Positions 1 through 6,729 of a stretch of 16,310 nucleotides of DNA are shown in pieces. A program made the translations under genes and the position numbers. The notes below the pieces were generated by a model, which saw nothing but the letters and a program-made list of their open reading frames with translations, ran no database searches and was not told the origin of the DNA. Position 1 is the first letter of the stretch. The number at the start of each line of letters is the position of its first letter. The stretch is from an uncultured Pirellulaceae bacterium (GTDB taxonomy: Bacteria; Planctomycetota; Planctomycetia; Pirellulales; Pirellulaceae), in contig CAMYNE010000005.1 of the NCBI GenBank assembly GCA_947259675.1, positions 1 through 16,310 on the forward strand, read 5' to 3'.

Positions 1-221
1 AACAGCTCGTCTTCCGTTAGTTGGCCAAACTCCGTTTTTTTGAATTGAGTGCACATCCGTGCGTAATCGGGTACCGAGAACCATGCTTTGGTCGAAGACG
101 GCAACAAATTCTCACTTGCAATCTTGTTTTCGACCTTGTCATCCTGCGCGATCGACGCCGAAAACAAAGTTGTTGAAAATACAGTTGCACTCAAAAACAA
201 GACGAGCATGCGAAAGATCAC
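1..221 (-). CDS. Secreted protein of unknown function (N-terminal part; cut by window edge)
   Basis: The first 73 codons are visible and read leftwards off the window. The product begins with a signal peptide: a short basic start, a hydrophobic core of about 18 residues and a likely cleavage site at ASIA-QDD near residue 26. The mature part begins with an acidic stretch and then SENLLPSSTKAWFSVPDYAR. From memory, large secreted planctomycete hypothetical proteins share this kind of opening (LLP..TK.W.SVPD, then FGQL), but I cannot name a function. I chose the GTG start at 221 because AGGAG lies seven bases upstream. The in-frame ATG at 209 has no such site and would shorten the signal peptide. 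Codon use and the clear signal peptide make it coding. It diverges from purB. Confidence 0.72.
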   Translation of the reverse strand, partial: MIFRMLVLFLSATVFSTTLFSASIAQDDKVENKIASENLLPSSTKAWFSVPDYARMCTQFKKTEFGQLTEDEL

Positions 222-228
222 AGACAAA

Positions 229-233
229 CTCCT
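229..233 (-). promoter_or_regulatory. Ribosome binding site AGGAG for the left-edge gene
   Basis: CTCCT on the plus strand reads AGGAG on the minus strand. It sits seven bases before GTG 221 and decides the start in favour of GTG over the ATG at 209. Confidence 0.6.
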
Positions 234-335
234 AAAAGACAACTTCCGATTCGGATGCAAGAGGCTCCGAGACAATCCGGACGCTCGAATTAACTATCGA
301 CCAATAAATGGTGCTGAAAGACTCCAAAACCGCTG

Positions 336-395
336 ATTGGCATAGTTTAACATTCTTGCCTAATCGTATTGCCTCGAATTGAAATGTTAGCCAAT
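336..395. repeat. Interrupted inverted repeat between divergent genes
   Basis: ATTGGC (336-341) and TAACATT (348-354) are matched in inverted order by AATGTTAGCCAAT (383-395). The two arms pair over 13 bases with a six-base bulge, around a loop of 28 bases. There is no T tract, so it is not a standard terminator. It lies in the 300-base gap between two divergent genes and could be an operator or a leader structure. The rest of the gap (222-335 and 396-521) shows no gene I would defend. Confidence 0.4.
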
Positions 396-521
396 TACTT
401 GCGTCTGGCATAGCAATCTTTCGTGACTTTCGGGCTGCGCCGCCGTTATTGGGCATTTACACAACCAGTGGTTCGACGAAAATCGGGCTTGAGCAACCAC
501 GTTTTTACGAGAATTTCGCAA

Positions 522-1949
522 ATGGATCACGATCAGTATTCTAATCCGCTCATATCACGCTATGCATCTGCCGAAATGAGTCAAATTTGGAGCCCGAATA
601 AAAAGTTTCGAATTTGGCGAAAACTCTGGCTTGCTCTCGCCACCGCACAAAAGCAGCTGGGGTTGGAAATCTCTGAAAGTCAGCTTGGCGAGATGAAAAA
701 ACACCTGGATGACGTCGACTTTGATTCGGCAGCCCGCTACGAAAAACAGCTTCGACATGACGTAATGGCACATGTTCATGCATTTGGTGATCAATGCCCA
801 AACGCGCGCCCAATTATTCACCTTGGTGCGACTAGTTGTTTTGTTACCGACAATACAGATCTGATTCTGATCAATGAATCTCTGAAACTTGTTTCTGAAC
901 GGCTGGCCAGGGTTATCGGTCACTTGGGCGAGTTTGCCAAACAACACCGATCTTTGGCGAGCCTCGGATACACACATCTTCAACCGGCGCAGCCAACCAC
1001 CGTTGGCAAACGAGCCTGCCTGTGGAACCTCGACTTTGTCGATGACTTGAGAACGATTGAGTTTCGACTGGCGAAGTTGAAAGCGCGAGGCGTTAAGGGT
1101 ACGACTGGCACACAAGCCAGCTTTTTGAAGCTCTTCGACGGCGCGCACGAAAAGGTCAACGAACTCGACCGCCTTGTCGCAACCAGCATCGGATTTGACT
1201 CTTCGTACGAAGTTACCGGACAGACCTATTCCAGAAAAATAGATTGTCAGGTTCTGGATGCTTTGTCGGGCATTGCCCAATCAGCCCACAAAATGGCAAC
1301 CGATATTAGAATCCTGGCCCACCGAAAAGAAATGGAAGAGCCGTTTGAGAAGGACCAAATTGGATCGTCAGCGATGGCCTACAAACGCAACCCGATGCGT
1401 TCGGAAAGAATCTGTTCGCTGGCCAGGTTTGTCATCAGCCTGCAATCCAGCCCAGCCAACACGCTCGCCACACAGTGGATGGAGCGGACACTCGATGACA
1501 GCGCGAACCGACGCCTGGTATTGCCGCAAGCTTTCCTTGCCATCGATGCGATTCTGATTTTGCTGGAAAATGTTACCGCCGGAATGGTGGTCTATCCCAA
1601 AGTGATCGCTCGCAACCTCGCCGCCGAGCTACCTTTTATGAGTACGGAAAATATCTTGATGGCAGCCGTTGCCGTCGGCGGTGATCGTCAAACCCTCCAT
1701 GAAAAAATCCGGCAACATTCGCAAGCGGCCGCCGCTCAAGTCAAAGAGCAAGGGCAGGAAAACGACCTGCTCGAGCGACTGCAAAACGATGAAGACTTCA
1801 ACAAACTGGACCTCGATGCCCTTACCGAGCCCGGTTCGTTTGTTGGCCGCGCACCCGAACAAGTCGATGAGTTCCTGGAACGCGTCATCACACCGATCAA
1901 CGAAGGTTACAACGGGCGTGATCCCGGATCGAGTGAACTGAGGGTGTAG
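522..1949 (+). CDS. purB: Adenylosuccinate lyase, animal-like ADSL type
   Basis: This enzyme of the fumarase/aspartase superfamily acts in the cytoplasm. It cleaves SAICAR to AICAR plus fumarate, and adenylosuccinate to AMP plus fumarate, serving two steps of purine synthesis. The protein is 475 residues. The family signature GSSAMAYKRNP is at 281-291, with the catalytic serine in the flexible loop. The two catalytic histidines are in RHDVMAHVH (H79) and GYTHLQPAQ (H152). The opening RYASAEM, the segment KGTTGTQASF (193-201) and LDDSANRR match the human ADSL subfamily as I remember it far better than the E. coli PurB or B. subtilis types. Length (human about 484) also fits. The ATG at 522 was chosen because homology begins there; the open frame runs upstream to 423, but that part is unlike the family. 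No clear Shine-Dalgarno site is seen. The gene converges on fur with 15 bases between the stops. One oddity is alanine in place of the usual proline in the SSAMPYK motif. Confidence 0.95.
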   Translation: MDHDQYSNPLISRYASAEMSQIWSPNKKFRIWRKLWLALATAQKQLGLEISESQLGEMKKHLDDVDFDSAARYEKQLRHDVMAHVHAFGDQCPNARPIIHLGATSCFVTDNTDLILINESLKLVSERLARVIGHLGEFAKQHRSLASLGYTHLQPAQPTTVGKRACLWNLDFVDDLRTIEFRLAKLKARGVKGTTGTQASFLKLFDGAHEKVNELDRLVATSIGFDSSYEVTGQTYSRKIDCQVLDALSGIAQSAHKMATDIRILAHRKEMEEPFEKDQIGSSAMAYKRNPMRSERICSLARFVISLQSSPANTLATQWMERTLDDSANRRLVLPQAFLAIDAILILLENVTAGMVVYPKVIARNLAAELPFMSTENILMAAVAVGGDRQTLHEKIRQHSQAAAAQVKEQGQENDLLERLQNDEDFNKLDLDALTEPGSFVGRAPEQVDEFLERVITPINEGYNGRDPGSSELRV

Positions 1950-1964
1950 CTCGTAAGTGATGAA

Positions 1965-2462
1965 TCAAATCAAGTCGACTTTGCGTCGAACTCGGCGACG
2001 GCTTCTCCGACAATCTTCGCAAATGCCACGAATAATCAATCGATACGAACGAACTTGAAAGCTATGGGTTCGAGCTAGTTCGGCGGTGAGATCGGCAATC
2101 TGAGCGTTCTGAAATTCGATCAGTTGTTCGCACTTGGTGCAGTAGAAATGATCGTGTTCGGGATAGCCGTAGTCATGTTCGTAAACGGAACGACCATCGA
2201 GCTCGAATTTTCGCAGCAGTCCGGCGTCGACAAATTCGCCCAACGTTCGGTAAACCGTAGGGCGGCTGACATAGCCCAATTCGCCTTTGGAGGGCAATCG
2301 CTCTAACAATTGATCAGCGTCAAAATGTTCATGTTCCGAAAACACGAGGTTCAACAGGTTTTTTCGCTGCTCAGTCTGCCTCATTCCTCGACTCTGAAGG
2401 AAGTCCCCAAATCGTTCCTGCGGAGAAACGGCAACTTTGATTGGCTCTAGCTCGTTGGACAT
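1965..2462 (-). CDS. Fur-family metal-responsive transcription regulator
   Basis: This 165-residue protein has the Fur layout. An N-terminal winged helix covers about residues 15-90, with RQTEQRKNLL and the recognition-helix segment SRPTVYRTLGEFVDAGL (66-82). A metal-binding dimerisation half follows. It shows the HDHFYC segment (H103, H105) and two CxxC pairs, C108/C111 and C148/C151, which in this family form a structural zinc site. The tail (152-161) is strongly basic and longer than usual. The first helix and E-H-E-H-F-D-A-D (43-50) fit the Fur/PerR/Zur group. Which metal or signal it senses cannot be decided from sequence. A dyad of TTATTGAGACTG half-sites lies 28-94 bases upstream of the ATG, suggesting autoregulation. 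It is on the same strand as the SEC-C/VCBS gene but separated from it by 161 bases. Confidence 0.93.
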   Translation of the reverse strand: MSNELEPIKVAVSPQERFGDFLQSRGMRQTEQRKNLLNLVFSEHEHFDADQLLERLPSKGELGYVSRPTVYRTLGEFVDAGLLRKFELDGRSVYEHDYGYPEHDHFYCTKCEQLIEFQNAQIADLTAELARTHSFQVRSYRLIIRGICEDCRRSRRRVRRKVDLI

Positions 2463-2489
2463 GATTTCTGATGACGGTGTTCGGATCGG

Positions 2490-2556
2490 TTATTGAGACT
2501 GAACCACAAGAACCGCGAAAAAAACAGAAGTTTTCGATGTCTCCCAGTCTCAATAA
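2490..2556. promoter_or_regulatory. Candidate operator: 12-base inverted half-sites upstream of fur
   Basis: TTATTGAGACTG (2490-2501) and its exact reverse complement CAGTCTCAATAA (2545-2556) face each other across 43 bases, just upstream of the Fur-family gene. The TTATTGAGA half resembles half of a Fur-type box. Two half-sites this far apart could each bind a dimer weakly or support looping. Autoregulation is an inference. Confidence 0.45.
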
Positions 2557-2564
2557 GATTCTAT

Positions 2565-2601
2565 GCCGGGCTGAGACGAGTACAAGGCTTTAGTCTCCGG
2601 C
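2565..2601 (-). other. GCCGG/GAGAC hairpin after the SEC-C/VCBS gene
   Basis: GCCGG (2565-2569) and GAGAC (2573-2577) can pair with GTCTCCGGC (2593-2601), leaving a small bulge. It lies about 25 bases past the stop of the 2624-5053 gene and upstream of the fur half-sites. There is no U tract after it, so it may be a weak terminator or further copies of the GAGAC regulatory motif. Confidence 0.3.
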
Positions 2602-2623
2602 TTTATCAAATTTAACCCGACAA

Positions 2624-5053
2624 CTAAGAGCCACCGAGTTTGAATTCCTTCAAGGACAACTGTTCCAGCTCACTCTTATTTTCCGTAATTCGGTAAAACT
2701 GATTGACAGACACATCGTCAAAGGTTTGAGTTTTTCCGGTTGTCGGCCAATAAACGGATAGTTCGACGATCTTGACCGCTTTGCCAAGTCCAATGGTTTG
2801 GCGAAGCGGATTTGCTCCGAAACTTCCACCGCTGTTTACATGTCGGTATACGGTTCGTGTTTCGCCGTTCTCGGAAATCTTGACTGAAATCCTGGCTCCG
2901 ATCGCAGCCCGATTTGAATCAACTCCGACAAGCTGAACCGACAACCATTTGTTTTCAAACCCTGGGTTTTCGAACAAAACGTTTCCAAACTTGTCGCCAA
3001 GAAACGCGCCCCCCATCTGTTCGAAAACTTCCGCGTCACCATCGTTGTCCAGATCGGCAAACGCAATCCCATGGCCTTTCTGAAGATGCCCGAATCCACC
3101 CGCCATCGTGACGTCATCGAATCCAGTTCCGCCCTTGTTGAGGAACATCATATTTGGCGTCAGGCTTTCATATTCGGGATCGCCGGTGCCAAGATAGAAA
3201 TCAAGGTACCCATCATTATTCAGATCGCCAAAATTCGAGCCCATCGGCAACATGGGAACATTCAGGCCTTGTTCATCCGTGACATTCCTGAAACCGCCTT
3301 GGCCATCGCCTTTGTACAGGCAAGAAGGTTCGAAGTCCGTTCCTGTTTCGCAATAGTGTCCGACCAGGTTGTCGATCATGCCGGTGTATCCAGCGACGAA
3401 TAGGTCGAGCGCTCCATCGTTGTTATAATCAAAAAACCAGGTTGGAAAACTCTCTGAAGGTGAGGTCACGTTCATTTCTGGTGCGACATCCGTAAATGTT
3501 CCATCACCATTATTTCGGTACATTCGGTTGCGCATTCGCAGGTTGGATAAATAAAGATCCATGTCCCCGTCATTGTCGTAATCGCCGAAACACGCTCCCT
3601 TGGTGAACCGGAAGTTCTGGACACCGGCTTGTTCAGCAACATCCGTGAAAGTTTCGTCACCATTGTTGCGAAATAGCTGACACGGCGCATCAATTAATTC
3701 GTTGTGCTCGTTACCAACGAACAGATCAAGATCGCCGTCATTGTCATAGTCGGCCCAATCCGAGGTTTGTGTTGGATAGTCGATGGATCCACCCAACCCC
3801 GAAATGAACGTGACATCTGTAAATGTACCATCGCCATTGTTTCGTAACAGCGAATTGGGCATTCTCCCCGACGTCTGCAACCACGCACCACGCATCACAA
3901 AAATGTCCAGGTGGCCGTCGTTGTTGTAGTCTGTTTGGTTAATGTTGAGGCCGCCGAAGATACCAGTCAGGCCAGCCATTTTGGTTCGATTCTCAAACGT
4001 TCCATCGGCGTTGTTATGAAAATAGTTGAGTTGGCCGCTCGGATCCCAGGTCGATGTCACGATATCCAGGTATCCATCTTCATCAAAGTCGTCGACGATT
4101 ACGCCTCCGCAAAGGTCGAACGTGTCGAGGCTTAGTTGAGCTGCAATGTTTTTGAACTTTGGAATATCTGTCGATGAACGAAAGGCCGATTCGGGAACTC
4201 GAAACTCTTCTGCGACTTGATCGGGGTAAGTGCCCAACGTCATGTGCGCCACATTCAGCAACCACTTGGCCGCCAGGTAGACTTTGACATTGTCCGAACT
4301 GTTCGGGCTGGCGTCGGTTCGCGAAAAAGTTACGTCGTCGCCGCTGGCACGAAGGATCTCTTCGAAATACCGAATTGCATTTTGTGAACCTTCTTTTTTG
4401 TCGTGAACTCCGCTTGGACCGATGGGAACAATACAACTTTCAGGTCCCCCCGTCACACAACAATTTTCCGTTTCGCCAAGTCGCAAATAGGAAACGCCCA
4501 GTTTGAATTTGATGTAGTTGGCCTTCGCTTCATCAAAGCCGGCCACTGGAAGCAAGTCATAAGCACTCTTCAATTCTGCAATCGCTGCTCTGAGATTTCC
4601 AAGTCTGCTTTCACGCAATCCGGCAGCAAAATGCAAATCACAAAGTTGCGCTGGCGTGGCCGTCGACGCCATTTGCTGGAAAGCTTGACGAATCTCGGTC
4701 AGCTCGGCGTTTCCGAGGTAAGGATGTCCAACCGAAGAAAGCGAGCCAATGATTTGCAGGGCTTCGACCATCATCTGGTGGCTCTCGATCGACTCTGCTT
4801 CAGTGTAGGCCGCCGGGATTTTTCGGGTTGCGATCAGTGAATCTTTGAAATACAGAGACAACCCGCCAGCCACGATGATACCCGCCAGCAAAACCAACAA
4901 GACTTTCATTCGGGAAGAAGCGGCGTCAGCGGTTGGATCGGATTCATGTGACGCGGCCAGATCGGTCTCGGGTCCGGTTTTCTTTTCGCAACAGTTTTTG
5001 AATTTACGACCGCTTCCACACGGGCACTTCGCATTGGGGTCTATCTTGCGCAC
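2624..5053 (-). CDS. Membrane-anchored SEC-C / VCBS (FG-GAP) repeat / ASPIC-UnbV protein, CRTAC1-like
   Basis: The product is about 809-810 residues. A SEC-C zinc-binding motif opens the chain: CPCGSGRKFKNCC (C11, C13, C22, C23 counting from TTG 5056). A single membrane segment follows at about 50-70. Next comes a helical, TPR-like region at about 85-300, including the cysteine-rich ENCCVTGGPESC (197-208). Seven FG-GAP/VCBS repeats follow, each with a calcium-loop core of the D-x-[DN]-x-DG kind: 323-330, 377-383, 437-443, 493-499, 543-549, 611-617 and 668-674. An ASPIC/UnbV domain ends the chain (about 718-790). Family knowledge suggests an extracytoplasmic beta-propeller with the short N-terminus in the cytoplasm; the substrate is unknown. 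I prefer GTG 5053, which has GGA six bases upstream, over the overlapping TTG 5056. The gene lies 190 bases downstream of the lipoprotein gene and beyond its terminator, so it is probably a separate transcript. Confidence 0.9.
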   Translation of the reverse strand: MRKIDPNAKCPCGSGRKFKNCCEKKTGPETDLAASHESDPTADAASSRMKVLLVLLAGIIVAGGLSLYFKDSLIATRKIPAAYTEAESIESHQMMVEALQIIGSLSSVGHPYLGNAELTEIRQAFQQMASTATPAQLCDLHFAAGLRESRLGNLRAAIAELKSAYDLLPVAGFDEAKANYIKFKLGVSYLRLGETENCCVTGGPESCIVPIGPSGVHDKKEGSQNAIRYFEEILRASGDDVTFSRTDASPNSSDNVKVYLAAKWLLNVAHMTLGTYPDQVAEEFRVPESAFRSSTDIPKFKNIAAQLSLDTFDLCGGVIVDDFDEDGYLDIVTSTWDPSGQLNYFHNNADGTFENRTKMAGLTGIFGGLNINQTDYNNDGHLDIFVMRGAWLQTSGRMPNSLLRNNGDGTFTDVTFISGLGGSIDYPTQTSDWADYDNDGDLDLFVGNEHNELIDAPCQLFRNNGDETFTDVAEQAGVQNFRFTKGACFGDYDNDGDMDLYLSNLRMRNRMYRNNGDGTFTDVAPEMNVTSPSESFPTWFFDYNNDGALDLFVAGYTGMIDNLVGHYCETGTDFEPSCLYKGDGQGGFRNVTDEQGLNVPMLPMGSNFGDLNNDGYLDFYLGTGDPEYESLTPNMMFLNKGGTGFDDVTMAGGFGHLQKGHGIAFADLDNDGDAEVFEQMGGAFLGDKFGNVLFENPGFENKWLSVQLVGVDSNRAAIGARISVKISENGETRTVYRHVNSGGSFGANPLRQTIGLGKAVKIVELSVYWPTTGKTQTFDDVSVNQFYRITENKSELEQLSLKEFKLGGS

Positions 5054-5061
5054 CAAGGTTC

Positions 5062-5170
5062 CAGTATGCAGTTGTTTCAGTAGGCGGTTGTGTCAGTACG
5101 CAGTCGACAGCGGGCAGTTGGCAGTACTCCATACTCAGCACTCACTCCTCGCCACTCGCCACTCGTTTCT
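5062..5170. repeat. Degenerate heptanucleotide repeat array in the leader of the SEC-C/VCBS gene
   Basis: From 5094 to 5170 the sequence divides exactly into eleven heptads: CAGTACG, CAGTCGA, CAGCGGG, CAGTTGG, CAGTACT, CCATACT, CAGCACT, CACTCCT, CGCCACT, CGCCACT and CGTTTCT. Before that, 5062-5077 and 5078-5093 are two copies of a 16-base unit differing at three positions. The array ends nine bases before the GTG start on the minus strand, so any promoter or leader there is made of repeat. The CTCGCCA part matches the arrays at 7292-7326 and 7800-7858. Confidence 0.65.
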
Positions 5171-5178
5171 AGCGTCTT

Positions 5179-5223
5179 AAAAAAAGCAGCGCCGTTAAGT
5201 GTCAAACTCAACGCTGGCGCTGC
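5179..5223 (-). terminator. Intrinsic terminator of the histidine-rich lipoprotein gene
   Basis: On the minus strand GCAGCGCC-AGC-GTT (5223-5210) pairs with AACGGCGCTGC (5196-5186), leaving AGC bulged, around a 13-base loop. Seven T (5185-5179) follow at once. It begins 21 bases after the stop of the 5244-5762 gene and ends its transcript before the heptad array. Confidence 0.8.
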
Positions 5224-5243
5224 CATAAACGTTAACCTAGCCA

Positions 5244-5762
5244 TTAATGGTCGTGTGGCGCATGGGCCGCGATTTCTGACGTGTAAGTCTTGTCGCCAAT
5301 CTTCATTTCGACTTTGACACCCAGATTCATCGCGATCGCCAGATCTTGATCGTCAAGGCTATAGACGGCGGCTTCTCCGCTATCGGTCGGCTCTTCAGCA
5401 TCCAATGTAAATGTGGCTGCGTCTTCACCGGCTGATCGAGTGATCGTGACGCTATCGGCTTTCACGGGAGCATTCTTCTTGCCATCGGCGTCAAGTACGT
5501 AAACGCGAATGATATGATTGTCGTTGTAGTGTTTCCACTCGCCTTGGTAGCCACCTTCAGCGAACTTGAAAGGATGACCGCCATTGGGCCCGTGAGCATG
5601 CCCACCCTCTTCGTGTTCATGACCGTTTTCGCCGTGGTCGTGTCCATCTTCACTCGCCGTTTTCGTTCCGCTGGCAGTTCCGGTTCCACCTGCTGTATCG
5701 CAGCCCGTCATGGCAAAACAGGCGAGGGCGATTCCCGCCAAAAAAAGTGCTGTAGTTCGCAT
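5244..5762 (-). CDS. Histidine-rich lipoprotein, probable metal-binding
   Basis: The 172-residue product has a lipoprotein signal peptide: R2, a hydrophobic core at 5-18 and a lipobox MTGC with C21 as the lipidated cysteine. After a Gly/Thr/Ser linker comes a histidine/aspartate/glutamate stretch (40-63) with H41, H43, H48, H50, H55, H57 and H63, and the chain ends HAPHDH. Between them is a beta-rich domain of about 95 residues (70-165) that I cannot assign to a named family. The histidine pattern suggests binding of zinc, copper or nickel outside the cytoplasmic membrane; this is inference. A TATAAT box lies 37 bases upstream and an intrinsic terminator lies directly downstream, so it looks like a single-gene transcript. 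A GGA core precedes the ATG by about seven bases. Confidence 0.82.
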   Translation of the reverse strand: MRTTALFLAGIALACFAMTGCDTAGGTGTASGTKTASEDGHDHGENGHEHEEGGHAHGPNGGHPFKFAEGGYQGEWKHYNDNHIIRVYVLDADGKKNAPVKADSVTITRSAGEDAATFTLDAEEPTDSGEAAVYSLDDQDLAIAMNLGVKVEMKIGDKTYTSEIAAHAPHDH

Positions 5763-5798
5763 AGTCTATTCCAACTGGGTCGAGTTTGAGAAAACAAG

Positions 5799-5804
5799 AT
5801 TATA
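5799..5804 (-). promoter_or_regulatory. Perfect -10 box (TATAAT) for the lipoprotein gene
   Basis: ATTATA on the plus strand reads TATAAT on the minus strand, 37 bases before the ATG at 5762. This gives a leader of about 30 bases. I cannot find a good -35 hexamer at 16-18 bases, so the promoter may depend on an activator. Confidence 0.45.
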
Positions 5805-5837
5805 TAAGATCAGGCCATTCAAGAAAGCCGAGCAAGA

Positions 5838-6413
5838 TCAATTCCGAGTCGGATCGGGCGGAAATTGATCGATGCCGACGACATCGCGAGTTAACTGCTC
5901 ACCATAACGACGCAATGCCTTTTCCCACATCCAAGTCGCGTCATCAAAAATATCGTCGGCGTCCGCAGGTAAAGTATACCAAATTCCACGATTAATTTCG
6001 TCTTGAAGCTGGCCGACTTGCCACGATGCGACACCGAAAATAATACGATAGCGGTCGTCCACTTGTTCGGTCAAATGCCGCAACGACTTGGTATCTACGG
6101 AAACAAAAATACCACCGGGCATGGCAACTTCGCCAATCGATTCGCGCTGATGAATCGCAAAGACGGGCCCGCCGATCGGCCCACCTTGGACCACGCAGCG
6201 TTCATAAGGGGATTGTCCGGTCGCGTCCTCCCAAGCTTGTCTCATTTCCTCGTTGGCGGGTCGATTCAAAACAACTCCAAAGGTGCCTTGTTGATTATGC
6301 TGCAGAATCAACACAACCGTTCGTTGGAACGGGTTTTCGTTAAGTGATGGAGTCGCAACCAGCAGCTTGCCGTGCAATTCATCCGAAACTTCAAATCGAA
6401 ATCGTGAGTTCAT
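5838..6413 (-). CDS. yqgE: YqgE/AlgH family protein (UPF0301)
   Basis: The 191-residue, soluble, cytoplasmic-type protein shows the family blocks in order: GKLLVATP (15-22), FGVVLNRP (45-52), VQGGPIGGP (75-83) and FGVASWQVGQLQDEI (126-140), followed by GIWY. Length is normal for the family. Its molecular role is poorly defined; AlgH was named from alginate regulation in Pseudomonas, and that role should not be assumed here. The gene is divergent from cysteine dioxygenase and 75 bases upstream of the lipoprotein gene, which has its own -10 box. No clear Shine-Dalgarno site precedes the ATG. Confidence 0.93.
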   Translation of the reverse strand: MNSRFRFEVSDELHGKLLVATPSLNENPFQRTVVLILQHNQQGTFGVVLNRPANEEMRQAWEDATGQSPYERCVVQGGPIGGPVFAIHQRESIGEVAMPGGIFVSVDTKSLRHLTEQVDDRYRIIFGVASWQVGQLQDEINRGIWYTLPADADDIFDDATWMWEKALRRYGEQLTRDVVGIDQFPPDPTRN

Positions 6414-6729
6414 TGTCGATTCTTGGTTTTGACCGTCAAAGACTAAAATCCATACTCAATCGACCAGAAACCAGATCTGCTCGGATTGCGGATACAACAC
6501 AGTTTCAAAGCAAATCACATGCCAAATTGAGTTTGGGTCGAGATTACCAATTATTCGCATTCAACTTGGCTGAACCAGATTTTGCTCCGATTCTGAACCC
6601 AAATCCCAGCTCAGTGCGACATAATGACAGCCGATTTGGCAGTGGACAGCTTGTGAATGTTGATTTCGTGCCGTTTTCAGGATGACCGACGAAATTGACA
6701 CTTAGGATAATGTGATGGAAAATAGTTAG
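6414..6729. other. Divergent intergenic region between yqgE and cysteine dioxygenase
   Basis: These 316 bases must hold the promoters of both genes. I see no convincing protein; the 113-codon open frame from 6344 overlaps the start of yqgE and has no family resemblance or ribosome site. A TTGACA occurs at 6692-6697, but no good -10 lies at the right distance unless the cdo transcript is nearly leaderless (GAAAAT, about 10 bases before the ATG). A small hairpin CCAAA-TTGAG-TTTGG is near 6523-6537, and a symmetric 13-mer is at 6428-6440. Confidence 0.5.
6428..6440. promoter_or_regulatory. Symmetric 13-mer upstream of yqgE
   Basis: TTTGACCGTCAAA is a perfect dyad around a single central base, 15 bases upstream of the yqgE ATG. 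Its position suits a repressor site or a leader element. No regulator can be named. Confidence 0.25.

Noticed and set aside
88..336. 82-codon plus-strand frame
   Set aside because: It overlaps the left-edge secreted gene on the opposite strand, which has a signal peptide and ribosome site.
555..1280. 241-codon minus-strand open frame
   Set aside because: It lies wholly antisense to purB, which has unmistakable family motifs; the translation resembles no known protein.
6344..6685. 113-codon frame upstream of cysteine dioxygenase
   Set aside because: It starts inside yqgE on the other strand, has no ribosome site and no recognisable family.
6692..6729. Strong sigma-70 promoter at TTGACA upstream of cysteine dioxygenase
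   Set aside because: The best -10 at proper spacing (GAAAAT) would start the transcript at or within the first codon; too weak to call.
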